Part shown: piece after piece, positions 20,076-29,944 of the stretch
Position numbering within the stretch: the first letter of the stretch is position 1
Layout: the number at the start of each line of letters is the position of its first letter
Source: an uncultured Alphaproteobacteria bacterium
GTDB lineage: Bacteria; Pseudomonadota; Alphaproteobacteria; GCA-002720895
NCBI GenBank assembly: GCA_902607475.1
Contig: CACLKH010000008.1
Location: 1-40,193 of the forward strand
Reading direction: 5' to 3'
Length of the DNA stretch: 40,193 bases
Notes under the pieces: model-generated
The model's database searches: none
Seen by the model: the letters and a program-made list of their open reading frames with translations, nothing else
What the model was told of the DNA's origin: nothing
Position numbers and translations under genes: made by a program

Positions 20076-20107
20076 AAAATTGAGGATAAATTAAAAATGA
20101 GGGAGAT

Positions 20108-20704
20108 ATGAAGAAAAAAAATACAACAATAAGGCAAGAGGCTCGTGAATGTTATGGAGATTTATTAAATTATACTAAGTTTAATTTAACCCTAAACCAT
20201 CACGATGCAGAGGATTTGGTTTCAGAAACATACATAAAATTTTTTAATTCATACGATAAAGGAAGAAGTAATTATAAAGAAGGTACAAATATTTTAGGAT
20301 ATTTAAAATTAATTGTTAAAAATTTATATATAGATAGGACTAGAAAAAAAAAAAGATCCCCAAACGTTATTTCTCTTCACAAAAAAACAGATGATGGAGA
20401 AATCATCAATTTTGATGAATATAAGTCACAAAAACTTGAAAAAGGTGAGGAAAATTTAAAAGATCCATTTGCTTTAAATGTAGATATTAAAAAAATTCTA
20501 GAAAAAATGGATAAATTACTTTCTCAAGAAGATAAAGAAATATTTTTCTTAATATTTGTAGAAGGATATAAATATAATGAAGTAGCAAAAAAACTCAAAA
20601 TTTCACAAGGAACAATAGGAAGTAGATTAAATAGAAATCTAAAAAAAATTAGGCAAGAATTAGACGAAAAAAACGTTGTTAAAATCAAGGAATTTAAAAA
20701 ATGA
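20108..20704 (+). CDS. ECF-type sigma-70 family RNA polymerase sigma factor
   Basis: Sigma region 2 (NHHDAEDLVSETYIKFFNSYDKG ... ILGYLKLIVKNLYIDRTRKKKR) and region 4 HTH (EDKEIFFLIFVEGYKYNEVAKKLKISQGTIGSRLNRNLKKIRQEL); no sigma region 1 or 3. Confidence 0.93.
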   Translation: MKKKNTTIRQEARECYGDLLNYTKFNLTLNHHDAEDLVSETYIKFFNSYDKGRSNYKEGTNILGYLKLIVKNLYIDRTRKKKRSPNVISLHKKTDDGEIINFDEYKSQKLEKGEENLKDPFALNVDIKKILEKMDKLLSQEDKEIFFLIFVEGYKYNEVAKKLKISQGTIGSRLNRNLKKIRQELDEKNVVKIKEFKK

Positions 20705-21204
20705 AAATTGATGATAGTAAAATAATCAAGTTTATTAATAATGATCTTTCTAGATCAGAAAAAAATAAAATTCAATTATTAATAAATAATAATCCAAAAA
20801 TAAAATTTAGAGTTGAAGGCTTAAGGAATTTTAGTTCTATTCTTAAAGAAGAGTCTAAAGCTAATAAAAAAACAAAAATGCCTAAAAATTTATATGAAAA
20901 AATATCTGTCGAACAAAGTACTAAAAAAAGATATGTTTCAAATAATTTTAGTAATTTTTATAGAATAGCAGCTGGTATCCTTGCTTTTGTTTTAATAGGT
21001 TGGGTAATAACTATGCCAAATAAAACCTATTTGTCTCAAAAAAGTTATTTAACAGATAAAAATTATTATTCGTCTAAAATTTATTATACTAAATCTGAAA
21101 GAGACCAATTTCTTTCTAAATACGATAACTGCAAAGCCGATAAACAAAAAATGTTTGATGAAAACAATGAAGAAGTGTTTCCGGTAATTTGTAAAATAGA
21201 TTAA
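20701..21204 (+). CDS. Anti-sigma factor-like one-TM membrane protein
   Basis: Start overlaps the sigma stop (ATGA). Cytoplasmic N-terminus KIIKFINNDLSRSEKNKIQLLINNNPKIKFRVEGLRNFSSIL resembles anti-sigma N-terminal domains; one TM (IAAGILAFVLIGWVITM) and a short C-terminal domain with two Cys. Confidence 0.75.
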   Translation: MKIDDSKIIKFINNDLSRSEKNKIQLLINNNPKIKFRVEGLRNFSSILKEESKANKKTKMPKNLYEKISVEQSTKKRYVSNNFSNFYRIAAGILAFVLIGWVITMPNKTYLSQKSYLTDKNYYSSKIYYTKSERDQFLSKYDNCKADKQKMFDENNEEVFPVICKID

Positions 21205-21212
21205 AAAAAGTT

Positions 21213-21241
21213 TGCAATAAAAATTCAAAAGTTTCGTTCTA
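21213..21241 (+). promoter_or_regulatory. Candidate ECF-type promoter, copy 2 (upstream of the small exported protein)
   Basis: TGCAATAAAAAT-N10-CGTTCTA; first 12 nt identical to copy 1, same 10-nt gap, CGTT conserved. Confidence 0.6.
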
Positions 21242-21247
21242 TTAACT

Positions 21248-21514
21248 ATGAAAAATAAATTAATATACCCTATTTATGGTATTCTATTCATCTTCCTTCT
21301 TTCTGTTGGTAAACTAGCAATTTCAAAGCAACCAGTTGATACTGCATTTCCTGGCACAAGATGGTTAGAAATGGATAATTTTATTGGTGCAAGTAAAGCT
21401 AATATAGATGAGTTAAAAGAAGCAACAATTGAGCCAATTGAATTTGCTGAGGATATATCAATACCTGAGTTACCTAATTTACAAGATATCCCTCTTACAG
21501 AAGAAGATAAATAA
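21248..21514 (+). CDS. Small exported acidic protein of unknown function
   Basis: 88 aa, N-terminal signal or anchor (YPIYGILFIFLLSVGKLAIS), acidic C-terminus (ELKEATIEPIEFAEDISIPELPNLQDIPLTEEDK); own candidate promoter. Confidence 0.65.
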   Translation: MKNKLIYPIYGILFIFLLSVGKLAISKQPVDTAFPGTRWLEMDNFIGASKANIDELKEATIEPIEFAEDISIPELPNLQDIPLTEEDK

Positions 21515-21570
21515 TAATAAAATAGTTTGATTTTTTAATCTTTTATCATCAAATAAATAGCATTCTTAAA

Positions 21571-22677
21571 ATGAAGAAAGTTATTTATTTTGTATCAGAA
21601 GATTGGGTTTTTTTAAATCATCGTATAGAGCTAGCCAAAAAAATTCAAAAAAAAGGCTATAGAGTAATATTAGTTACAAACATAACTCATTATAAAAATC
21701 TTATTGAAAAAGAAAAAATAAAGGTTATTCCAATAAAAATTGAACGTGGAAGTTTAAATATTCGAAAATCTATTAGAACAATTTATAAATTGAGCAAAAT
21801 TTATAAAAAAGTAAATCCTGATATTGTTCATAATTTTGGTTTAAGACAAATTGTTCATGGTAATATTTCGGCACAAATTGCAGGAGTGAAAAAAACTTTT
21901 AATTCAATTATTGGATTAGGTAGTACATTTATTTCTGGTAATTTTTTTCTTAAATTTTTTATAACTAATTTATTACGATTTGTTTTATTTTTTAAAAGTT
22001 CACAAGTTTTAGTTCAAAATAAAGATGATTATATTTTTTTTAAAAAAAAAATATTGATTAGAAAAAAAAACTTACATTTCAATACAACGTCTGGGATAAA
22101 TTTAAAAAAATATACTGCTTCAAAAGAACCAAAAGGGAAAATAATTTTTCTATTTGCATCAAGAATTTTAAAAGACAAAGGTATAATGGAATTAATTAAA
22201 GCATCAAAAGAACTTAATAAAATTACAAAAAACTTTGAATTGTTTATTGCAGGAAATGTTGATAGTCAGAATCCCTCTTCTGTTTCGTATGAAGAAATCC
22301 AATCTTGGGAAGCTCTTGATTATTTAAAGTATATGGGACATGTAAATAATATAAATGATTTATATAAGAAAATTCATGTAGCAATACTTCCGTCTTATAG
22401 AGAAGGTTTGCCAAAAGGTTTGCTAGAAGCAGCTGCTTGTCGTAAACCAATTATAGCAACAGATGTCACTGGATGTAGAGATGTAGTTATAGATGGAAAA
22501 AACGGAATACTTGTAAATCCAAAAAATTCAGATGAATTATTTTTAGCAATGAAAAAAATGGTACAAAATAAAAAAATTAGATTGGCTATGGGTAAAGAAG
22601 GAAGAAATTTTGTGAAAAAAAATTTTTTACTAGAAAATACAGTTAAAAATTTAATTCATTTATATAAAAATTGTTAA
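21571..22677 (+). CDS. Glycosyltransferase family 4
   Basis: GT-B pattern: FASRILKDKGIMELIKASKEL, VAILPSYREGLPKGLLEAAACRKPIIATDVTGCRDVV, NGILVNPKNSDEL. Confidence 0.9.
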   Translation: MKKVIYFVSEDWVFLNHRIELAKKIQKKGYRVILVTNITHYKNLIEKEKIKVIPIKIERGSLNIRKSIRTIYKLSKIYKKVNPDIVHNFGLRQIVHGNISAQIAGVKKTFNSIIGLGSTFISGNFFLKFFITNLLRFVLFFKSSQVLVQNKDDYIFFKKKILIRKKNLHFNTTSGINLKKYTASKEPKGKIIFLFASRILKDKGIMELIKASKELNKITKNFELFIAGNVDSQNPSSVSYEEIQSWEALDYLKYMGHVNNINDLYKKIHVAILPSYREGLPKGLLEAAACRKPIIATDVTGCRDVVIDGKNGILVNPKNSDELFLAMKKMVQNKKIRLAMGKEGRNFVKKNFLLENTVKNLIHLYKNC

Positions 22678-22685
22678 AAATTTTT

Positions 22686-23330
22686 TTATGGTGCTTTTAT
22701 CTTCATGTTTGCATTTATAGCTACACATATTCTTGGACTATCTCCATAATATGTTCTAACACCGTGTCTTAAATAACTAGGAAAGAGATTCATCAAACCT
22801 GTTTTTGGTTTAATTAAATGTTCTCCAGGTAATAAACCTGGAAAAAAAGCAGTCAAATGTGGTAAATTTGGACTGAAAGCTTCAAACAAACCACATTTAT
22901 TTTCATCAAGTTCGTCTCCTGCATCAACATAATAAGTCCCTGACCATGTAGACATAGGATGTATATGGGCAATATTTGAATGTCCATTTCTATTTACATT
23001 TGCCCAACCATAAATATGAAAATCCATTGGAATAGTTTGTACAAATTCTAGTTTTTTAGTTGAAGACTCTATTAATTTTAAAAACAAATTATATAATTTT
23101 TCTATACTTTCACCTTCCCAACGAAAAAAGTCCCCTTCTGATTGCCAGCCACCTTGATTACTTTTGCTTGTTGTTGGAATTTCTTTTTCTTTTTTTAAAA
23201 TAATTTCTTTTAGCTCTTTATTCATTTCCTCAGTATTTGTTGTTTGGTATTGTACAATGGGGATGGAAAATACGTTCTCGTACTTTAGTTTTTTTTCATC
23301 AAAATCGATAATTTTTTTATTATCTGACAT
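22686..23330 (-). CDS. Putative 2OG-Fe(II) oxygenase superfamily protein (TIGR02466-like)
   Basis: SNIAHIHPMSTWSGTYYVDAGDE ... NLFPSYLRHGVRTYYGDSPRICVAINA: metal-binding His/Asp...His and Arg of a double-stranded beta-helix oxygenase. Confidence 0.75.
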   Translation of the reverse strand: MSDNKKIIDFDEKKLKYENVFSIPIVQYQTTNTEEMNKELKEIILKKEKEIPTTSKSNQGGWQSEGDFFRWEGESIEKLYNLFLKLIESSTKKLEFVQTIPMDFHIYGWANVNRNGHSNIAHIHPMSTWSGTYYVDAGDELDENKCGLFEAFSPNLPHLTAFFPGLLPGEHLIKPKTGLMNLFPSYLRHGVRTYYGDSPRICVAINANMKIKAP

Positions 23331-25022
23331 TTAAAACAAACCTTGTATTAAGCCTTTTTCATCAATATAAATTGATTCAGCAGCTGGAGTTTTTGGCAGA
23401 CCCGGCATTAACATAATATCCCCGCAAATAACAACAACAAATTCTGCTCCAGCAGAAACTCTTATTTCTCTAACTGGTAAATTGTGTTCCTGTGGTAATC
23501 CACCATTATCCGGATCAGCAGTAAAACTATATTGAGTTTTTGCAATACAAACTGGAAATTTTTCATACTTAGTTCCTTTGAGATCTTCAAGTTGTTTTTT
23601 TGCAGTGGTGCTAATTTCAAGTTCTTTTGCACCATAAATTTCAGTAGAAACTTTTTTAATTTTTTCTTCTAATGATAAATTATCATCATACAAAGTTTTA
23701 AAATTTGATTTAGTTTTATCTAATGTGTCTACAACCTCATTTGCTAAATCCACTGCGCCATCTCCTCCAAACTCCCAATGCTTACTAGTAACTGCTTTTA
23801 TTCCTACTTTTTCACAAACTTTTCTTATAACATCCATTTCATCTTCTGTATCAGATACAAATGCATTAATTCCAACAACAACAGGAACACCGTATTTTTT
23901 TAAATTCTCGATATGTTTAAGCAAATTTTCAGATCCTTTTTTTACTGCTTCAACATTTTCTTTGTTAAGTTTTTCTTTATCAACTCCGCCATGCATTTTC
24001 AAAGCTCTAATAGTTGCAACTAAAACAGTTGCATCGGGTGCTAAATTTGCTTTTCTGCATTTAATATCTAAAAATTTTTCAGCACCAAGATCGGCGCCAA
24101 ATCCTGCTTCTGTAACAACGTAATCAGATATTTTTAACGCGGTTTTTGTAGCAATAATTGTATTACATCCGTGTGCAATATTTCCAAACGGACCACCATG
24201 AACAAAAACTGGGTTATTTTCAAGACTTTGAATTATGTTTGGCTTTATAGCATCTTTTAATAAAACTAACATAGACCCTATGACATTTAAATCCTTTGCA
24301 AGAACAGGGTCTTTATCACTAGTATAACCAACAAGTATGTTGCCTAATCTTCTTTCTAAATCTTTTAAATCGTCAGCTAATGTAAAAATTGCCATAATTT
24401 CTGATGCTGGGGTAATATTAAAACCGTCTTCCCTTGGAAAACCATTTCCAGGACCTCCAATACTGCATATAATTTGTCTTAATGCCCTATCGTTCATATC
24501 CATTGTTCTTTTCCAATTAACTCTTCTTGCATCAATTATTGGTTCTTTTCTCCAATTAATATGATTGTCAATTGCTGCTGATAATAAATTGTGAGCAGTA
24601 CTAATTGCATGGAAATCTCCTGTAAAATGTAAATTTAAATCTTCCATTGGAACTGCTTGTGCTTTTCCACCACCTGCAGCCCCACCTTTCATACCAAAAC
24701 AAGGCCCCAAACTTGGTTCTCTGATACAAACTGAGGAATTTTTTCCAATTTTACAAAGAGCATCTCCAATGCCGAGTGTAGTTGTTGTTTTTCCCTCACC
24801 AGCAGGAGTGGGTGTAATAGCAGTTACTAAAATTAATTTACCATTTTTGTTTTTATCTAAAGAATTTATATAATCAAAACTAAGTTTTGTTTTATAGTGC
24901 CCGTATTGTTCAAGATACTTTTCTGGAATATTTAATTTTTTTTCTGCAATTTCCACTATATTTTGAAGTTTTGCTTCTCTAGCAATTTCAATATCACTTT
25001 TATATTTTTTATTTTCTGCCAT
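23331..25022 (-). CDS. fhs: Formate--tetrahydrofolate ligase
   Basis: [23 protein letters not shown] nucleotide loop, [67 protein letters not shown]. Confidence 0.97.
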   Translation of the reverse strand: MAENKKYKSDIEIAREAKLQNIVEIAEKKLNIPEKYLEQYGHYKTKLSFDYINSLDKNKNGKLILVTAITPTPAGEGKTTTTLGIGDALCKIGKNSSVCIREPSLGPCFGMKGGAAGGGKAQAVPMEDLNLHFTGDFHAISTAHNLLSAAIDNHINWRKEPIIDARRVNWKRTMDMNDRALRQIICSIGGPGNGFPREDGFNITPASEIMAIFTLADDLKDLERRLGNILVGYTSDKDPVLAKDLNVIGSMLVLLKDAIKPNIIQSLENNPVFVHGGPFGNIAHGCNTIIATKTALKISDYVVTEAGFGADLGAEKFLDIKCRKANLAPDATVLVATIRALKMHGGVDKEKLNKENVEAVKKGSENLLKHIENLKKYGVPVVVGINAFVSDTEDEMDVIRKVCEKVGIKAVTSKHWEFGGDGAVDLANEVVDTLDKTKSNFKTLYDDNLSLEEKIKKVSTEIYGAKELEISTTAKKQLEDLKGTKYEKFPVCIAKTQYSFTADPDNGGLPQEHNLPVREIRVSAGAEFVVVICGDIMLMPGLPKTPAAESIYIDEKGLIQGLF

Positions 25023-25052
25023 ATTTAAAATTAAATTAACTATATATAATAT

Positions 25053-25682
25053 ATGAATTTAGATAATTTTAAAAATAAAACAGCAAAAATTCTCTTAGAT
25101 ATTAAAGCAATAAATTTTCAACCAAAAAAACCTTTTAAACTTACATCTGGAAAACTAAGTCCTGTCTATGTTGATTGTAGAAAAATTATAAGTCATCTAA
25201 AAGAGAGAAGATTAATTATAAATATGGGATCAAAATTAATTAAAAAAAAAATAAATTTGAGAAATATAGATTATATTGCTGGAGGCGAGACAGCCGGAAT
25301 ACCTTATGCATCTTGGATATCAGAAAAACTTAATAAACCAATGATATATATTAGAAAAAAACCAAAAGGGTTTGGTAAATTGTCTCAAATAGAAGGTGAG
25401 ATTAAAAATAAGTCTCGAGTACTATTAATTGAAGACCTGTCTACCGATGGAAAAAGTAAAATTAACTTTTGTAATGCAATAAAAAAAGCTGGAGGAGAAA
25501 TAAAAAATATTTTTGTTATTTTTAATTACGGTATTTATTCAGATGCAGTTTTTAAAAGAAATAATTTAAAACTTCACTTTTTAACTAACTGGAAATTTGT
25601 TATTAAAAATCTTAAAAAGAAAAAAAGTTTGAAAAATGAAGAAATTTTAGAAATTGAAAATTTTCTATCTAAAAAAAATTAA
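25053..25682 (+). CDS. pyrE: Orotate phosphoribosyltransferase
   Basis: [68 protein letters not shown] loop. Confidence 0.93.
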   Translation: MNLDNFKNKTAKILLDIKAINFQPKKPFKLTSGKLSPVYVDCRKIISHLKERRLIINMGSKLIKKKINLRNIDYIAGGETAGIPYASWISEKLNKPMIYIRKKPKGFGKLSQIEGEIKNKSRVLLIEDLSTDGKSKINFCNAIKKAGGEIKNIFVIFNYGIYSDAVFKRNNLKLHFLTNWKFVIKNLKKKKSLKNEEILEIENFLSKKN

Positions 25683-26461
25683 TTTTTTTTTATTAAATGA
25701 ATTCTTCCTTTATTTGTTGTTGAGTTTTTTGCAAAAGATCTTTTTGGTATTCTCCCTGCTAAAAAAGCATTTCTTCCAGCTACTATGGCATCTGCCATTG
25801 CTTTTGCCATTAATTTTGGATTTTGTGCTTCTGCAACTGAAGTATTTAGTAAAACTCCATCACATCCTAATTCCATCGCAATAGCAACATCTGAAGCTGT
25901 GCCAACTCCAGCATCTACAATTACTGGAACATTTGATTCTTCTACAATTACTTTTATATTTTGTTGATTTTGTATCCCCATCCCTGATCCAATAGGTGCG
26001 GCTAGAGGCATAACGGCTGAACAACCAACATCTTCTAATTTTTTACAAACTATTGGGTCATCATTACAATATGGTAAAACGTTAAATTTTTTTTTTACTA
26101 ATTCTTTAGCAGCAGTAATAAGATTTTCTACATCTGGCAATAAATCTTCATCATTTCCTATTACTTCTAACTTTACAAAATTTGTTTTTAGTGCTTCTCT
26201 AGCTAATTCAGCTGTTAAAACAGCTTCTTTTATAGTGTAACATCCAGCAGTATTAGGAAGAATAAAATATTTTTTTTTTAAAATATCTATTATATTTTCA
26301 TTATATTTTTTTAAAGTTATCCTTCTAATTGCTACTGTAACAACTTCTGTTCTTCCAGCATTAAGAGATTCCAGCATAACTTGATGATTAGGGTATCTAG
26401 AAGTACCCATAAATAATCTAGATTTAAATTTTTTATTTCCAATAGAAAGAAAATTTTTCAT
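25679..26461 (-). CDS. thiG: Thiazole synthase
   Basis: [79 protein letters not shown]. Confidence 0.96.
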   Translation of the reverse strand: MKNFLSIGNKKFKSRLFMGTSRYPNHQVMLESLNAGRTEVVTVAIRRITLKKYNENIIDILKKKYFILPNTAGCYTIKEAVLTAELAREALKTNFVKLEVIGNDEDLLPDVENLITAAKELVKKKFNVLPYCNDDPIVCKKLEDVGCSAVMPLAAPIGSGMGIQNQQNIKVIVEESNVPVIVDAGVGTASDVAIAMELGCDGVLLNTSVAEAQNPKLMAKAMADAIVAGRNAFLAGRIPKRSFAKNSTTNKGRIHLIKKN

Positions 26462-26469
26462 AAGTTTTT

Positions 26470-26676
26470 TTATCCTCCTTTAAGAGGTTGAACAATTTCA
26501 ATTATGTCTCCAGATTTTATCTTATAACTTTCCCAGTTATTTTTTTCAACAACTTCTTCATTTACTGCAACTGCCATATTTTGGCTTTTAATTATTTTTA
26601 TTTCATTTAAAACTTTTGATAAAGTTTCTGAAAGGACAAAAGTATTTTCTCCATTAATTATCAATTTTTTTTTCAT
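26470..26676 (-). CDS. thiS: Sulfur carrier protein ThiS
   Basis: 68-aa ubiquitin-like protein ending in the diagnostic GG (IVQPLKGG), between thiG and thiO. Confidence 0.93.
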   Translation of the reverse strand: MKKKLIINGENTFVLSETLSKVLNEIKIIKSQNMAVAVNEEVVEKNNWESYKIKSGDIIEIVQPLKGG

Positions 26677-26680
26677 TTTT

Positions 26681-27796
26681 CTAAATTACAAATCTTCCAG
26701 GTTTAAAGTTATTAAAATCATCTTCTATCTTACCATTTAAATAATAATTTTTTATAACGTTTGACGTTAATGGAGCCAAAAGTATACCGTTTCTATGATG
26801 TCCTGTCGCATATATCAAGCCCTTTATTTTCTTTGAAGGACCTATAATTGGAGCCTCGTCTCTAGTTGCTGGTCTTAAGCCCGACCAAGACTCAACAATT
26901 GATAGATCTTCTATTGCTGGCAATACTTCTCTTGCTATTTTTAACAAATTATAAATACCGCCCGCAGTTAAACTTTTATCAAAACCCATTTCTTCTTCTG
27001 TGGCTCCAATAATTAGATCAAAATTATCTCTAGGGACTAAATAAACATTCTCTCTCCATAGAATATGTTTTAAAAGTGAAGAGCTTTTTGGCATTTTGAG
27101 ACAAACCATTTGACCTTTTACAGGTCTTATCGGCACTTCCTTTATTTCTATATTTTTAATCCTATTAGTCCAAGCACCAGAACAAACTATTATTTCTTTC
27201 GTTTTTATTGTTTCATTTCTTGTTTTAACTCCAATTACTTGATCTTTATCCGTAATAATTTTTTTAACTTCCGTATTTTCTTTAAAAATACAGCTATTTT
27301 TATTTTTTTTTAATATTGTTATTAATGCATCTAAAATATAGCGATTATTTACATGATGATCCTCTGGCGAAAAAAAACCCGATAATACATTATTAGACAC
27401 ATACGGCTCTTTTTCTCTAATTTTATTTCCAGAAAGCCAGGAAACGTTTACTTTGTTATTTTTAAGAAAATTATAATTATTTCTTAATTTTTGTTCTTCG
27501 TTAATATCACACGCAATCATTAATGTGCCTTCTTTTCTATAACCAATGCATTTTCCAGACTTATTTTCAAGTTCTCTAGCAAACTTAGGCCATGCATATT
27601 GGCTCTTTTCAAATATAGGTAATAATTGTTTTTCAGATGGTTTCAAATCTAATCTTCCAGATAGCATTCCTGCTGCAGCCCAACTGGCTTCTTTACCTAA
27701 ATTTTTTTTATCGATAACTACAACTTTTTTTCCAATACCGACCAAGCGCCAAGCTATCGATAAACCTATAATTCCGCCACCTATAATTAAAACCAT
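26681..27796 (-). CDS. thiO: Glycine oxidase ThiO
   Basis: FAD motif VLIIGGGIIGLSIAWRLVGIGKKVVVID, SWSGLRPATRDEAPIIGPS, YATGHHRNGILLAP; operon with thiS and thiG. Confidence 0.92.
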   Translation of the reverse strand: MVLIIGGGIIGLSIAWRLVGIGKKVVVIDKKNLGKEASWAAAGMLSGRLDLKPSEKQLLPIFEKSQYAWPKFARELENKSGKCIGYRKEGTLMIACDINEEQKLRNNYNFLKNNKVNVSWLSGNKIREKEPYVSNNVLSGFFSPEDHHVNNRYILDALITILKKNKNSCIFKENTEVKKIITDKDQVIGVKTRNETIKTKEIIVCSGAWTNRIKNIEIKEVPIRPVKGQMVCLKMPKSSSLLKHILWRENVYLVPRDNFDLIIGATEEEMGFDKSLTAGGIYNLLKIAREVLPAIEDLSIVESWSGLRPATRDEAPIIGPSKKIKGLIYATGHHRNGILLAPLTSNVIKNYYLNGKIEDDFNNFKPGRFVI

Positions 27797-27861
27797 TGTC
27801 GTGTCTTAAAGTTATGTTACATTATTATTGATTATAATAATTATATATTCTTTTAATTATA

Positions 27862-29073
27862 ATGGATTATAAAAAATTTTTTTCAGACTCTATAAATAGC
27901 TTAAAAAAATCTGGTGAATATAGAATTTTCAGGAATGTAGAGAGAATAGCTGGTTCGTTTCCTAATGCTAAATTCAATGACTTAGTTAAAAAAGAAAATA
28001 TAGTTGTTTGGTGTAGTAATGATTACTTGGGTATGGGGCAACATCCATTTATTTTAGAAGCAATTGAAAGATCAATGAAAGAATTTGGGGCGGGATCTGG
28101 TGGTACAAGAAATATTTCAGGAACAAGCAATGCTCATATTGTTTTAGAAAATGAAATTTCTGAGATTCATGAAAAAGAATCATCTTTGATTTTTACTTCA
28201 GGTTATGTAGCAAATGACGCATCATTAAGTATTTTAGGTTCTAAATTAAACAAATGTGCATTTTTTTCTGATGAAAAAAATCATGCGTCAATAATAAATG
28301 GTATTAGAAATAGCAAAGCTGAAAAGTTTATTTTTAAACATAACAATATTAAGCATTTAGAAACTCTTTTAAAAAAAGTTGGTATTGATAGACCAAAAAT
28401 AATTGTATTTGAATCTGTATATTCGATGGATGGTGATTTTACTCCAATTGAATCTCTTGTAAAACTTGCAAAGAAATATAATGCATTAACATATCTTGAT
28501 GAAGTTCATGGAGTTGGTCTTTATGGATCACATGGGGGAGGTGTAGCTCAAGAACAAAAAATAATGCATGAAATTGATATTATTAATGGTACGTTAGCAA
28601 AGGCATTTGGACTAATAGGTGGCTATGTATCTTCAAGTAAAATAATTATTGATTTTATAAGAAGTTATTCTCCAGGTTTTATATTTACAACATCGATTCC
28701 TCCAGCAATTGCATCTGGTGCTATTGCGAGCATAAGATACGTAAAAGACAATCAGCAATTAAGGGATAAGTTAAAAGAAAAATGTTTATTAATTAAAGAA
28801 AAATTACTTGCGGCAAATATACCTTTTTTAAAAACTAAAAGTCATATAATTCCAATAATTATAGGTGATACTAAATTATGTAAAAAAGCTGCTGATGAAT
28901 TATTAGAAAAACATAAAGTGTATTTGCAGCCGATAAATTATCCAACAGTACCTAGAGGTAAAGAAAGATTAAGAATTACACCATCACCTTTACATACTGA
29001 TCAAATGATAGATGAATTAATAAATGCACTTAAATTTACCTGGAAAAAATTGAAATTAAAAAAAGCTGCATAA
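27862..29073 (+). CDS. hemA: 5-aminolevulinate synthase
   Basis: WCSNDYLGMGQHP, GSGGTRNISGTSNAHIVLE, YLDEVHGVGLYGSHGGGVAQE, NGTLAKAFGLIGGY (PLP lysine). Confidence 0.96.
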   Translation: MDYKKFFSDSINSLKKSGEYRIFRNVERIAGSFPNAKFNDLVKKENIVVWCSNDYLGMGQHPFILEAIERSMKEFGAGSGGTRNISGTSNAHIVLENEISEIHEKESSLIFTSGYVANDASLSILGSKLNKCAFFSDEKNHASIINGIRNSKAEKFIFKHNNIKHLETLLKKVGIDRPKIIVFESVYSMDGDFTPIESLVKLAKKYNALTYLDEVHGVGLYGSHGGGVAQEQKIMHEIDIINGTLAKAFGLIGGYVSSSKIIIDFIRSYSPGFIFTTSIPPAIASGAIASIRYVKDNQQLRDKLKEKCLLIKEKLLAANIPFLKTKSHIIPIIIGDTKLCKKAADELLEKHKVYLQPINYPTVPRGKERLRITPSPLHTDQMIDELINALKFTWKKLKLKKAA

Positions 29074-29129
29074 AAAAAATAAACTAAAAAAAAAAAAAAA
29101 AATTATTATTTATTACATATAGTAAAAAA

Positions 29130-29942
29130 ATGATGAGCACATCTTTAATGAAAAATAAAAAAGGTTTGGTTATGGGTGTTGCTAATGATAGATCTATTGC
29201 TTGGGCTATAGCAAAAAGTTTATCTAATTCAGGTGCAAAAGTAGCATTAACTTATCAAGGAGAGGCTTTAAAAAAAAGAGTTACCCCCTTAGCAAAAGAA
29301 ATTAATTCGTCTATAGTTTTAGAATGCAATGTAGAAAATGACAATGACATTCCAAAAGTTTTTAATGAAATCAAAAAAAAATGGAAAACTATTGATTTTG
29401 TAGTCCATGCAATTGCTTTCTCTAGTAGAGAAGAATTAAAAGGAAAATATTTAAATACTACAAAAGATAATTTTAAAAAAACAATGGCTATTTCTTGCTA
29501 CTCGTTTACAGAAGTAGCAAGAGAAGCGGAAAAAATAATGACTAACGGTGGAACATTGTTAACTCTATCATATTTTGGATCAGAAAGGTTTATGCCACAT
29601 TATAATGTGATGGGAATTGCAAAATCAGCTTTGGAAGCCAGTATAAAATATTTAGCAAAAGACTTAGGTAAAAAAAAAATTAGAGTAAACGCTTTATCTC
29701 CTGGTCCGATTAAGACTCTTGCTGCATCAGCAATTGGGGATTTTAATTATATTTTAAAATGGAATGAAAATAATTCACCATTAAAAAGAAATATTACATC
29801 AGAAGATATATCTGGTTCTGCTCTTTATTTTTTAAGTGATCTTTCCTCAGGTGTGACTGGAGAAATACATCATGTGGACTCTGGTTATAATATAATTGGA
29901 ATGAAAGATTTAGATTCACCTGATATTTTTGAAGAAAAATAA
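29130..29942 (+). CDS. fabI: Enoyl-[acyl-carrier-protein] reductase (NADH)
   Basis: [84 protein letters not shown]. Confidence 0.96.
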   Translation: MMSTSLMKNKKGLVMGVANDRSIAWAIAKSLSNSGAKVALTYQGEALKKRVTPLAKEINSSIVLECNVENDNDIPKVFNEIKKKWKTIDFVVHAIAFSSREELKGKYLNTTKDNFKKTMAISCYSFTEVAREAEKIMTNGGTLLTLSYFGSERFMPHYNVMGIAKSALEASIKYLAKDLGKKKIRVNALSPGPIKTLAASAIGDFNYILKWNENNSPLKRNITSEDISGSALYFLSDLSSGVTGEIHHVDSGYNIIGMKDLDSPDIFEEK

Positions 29943-29944
29943 AA

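Noticed and set aside
20097-20111. Mini-ORF ATGAGGGAGATATGA overlapping the sigma start codon
   Set aside because: Only four codons and it contains the Shine-Dalgarno itself; most simply the ribosome-binding site of the sigma gene.
23725-24123. 132-aa plus-strand ORF inside fhs
   Set aside because: Fully antisense to a highly conserved housekeeping gene; composition (Ser/Thr/Phe-rich) is typical of shadow ORFs.
27797-27861. Possible TPP riboswitch upstream of thiO-thiS-thiG
   Set aside because: The 65-bp spacer lacks the conserved thi-box (CUGAGA-type) sequence and is too short.
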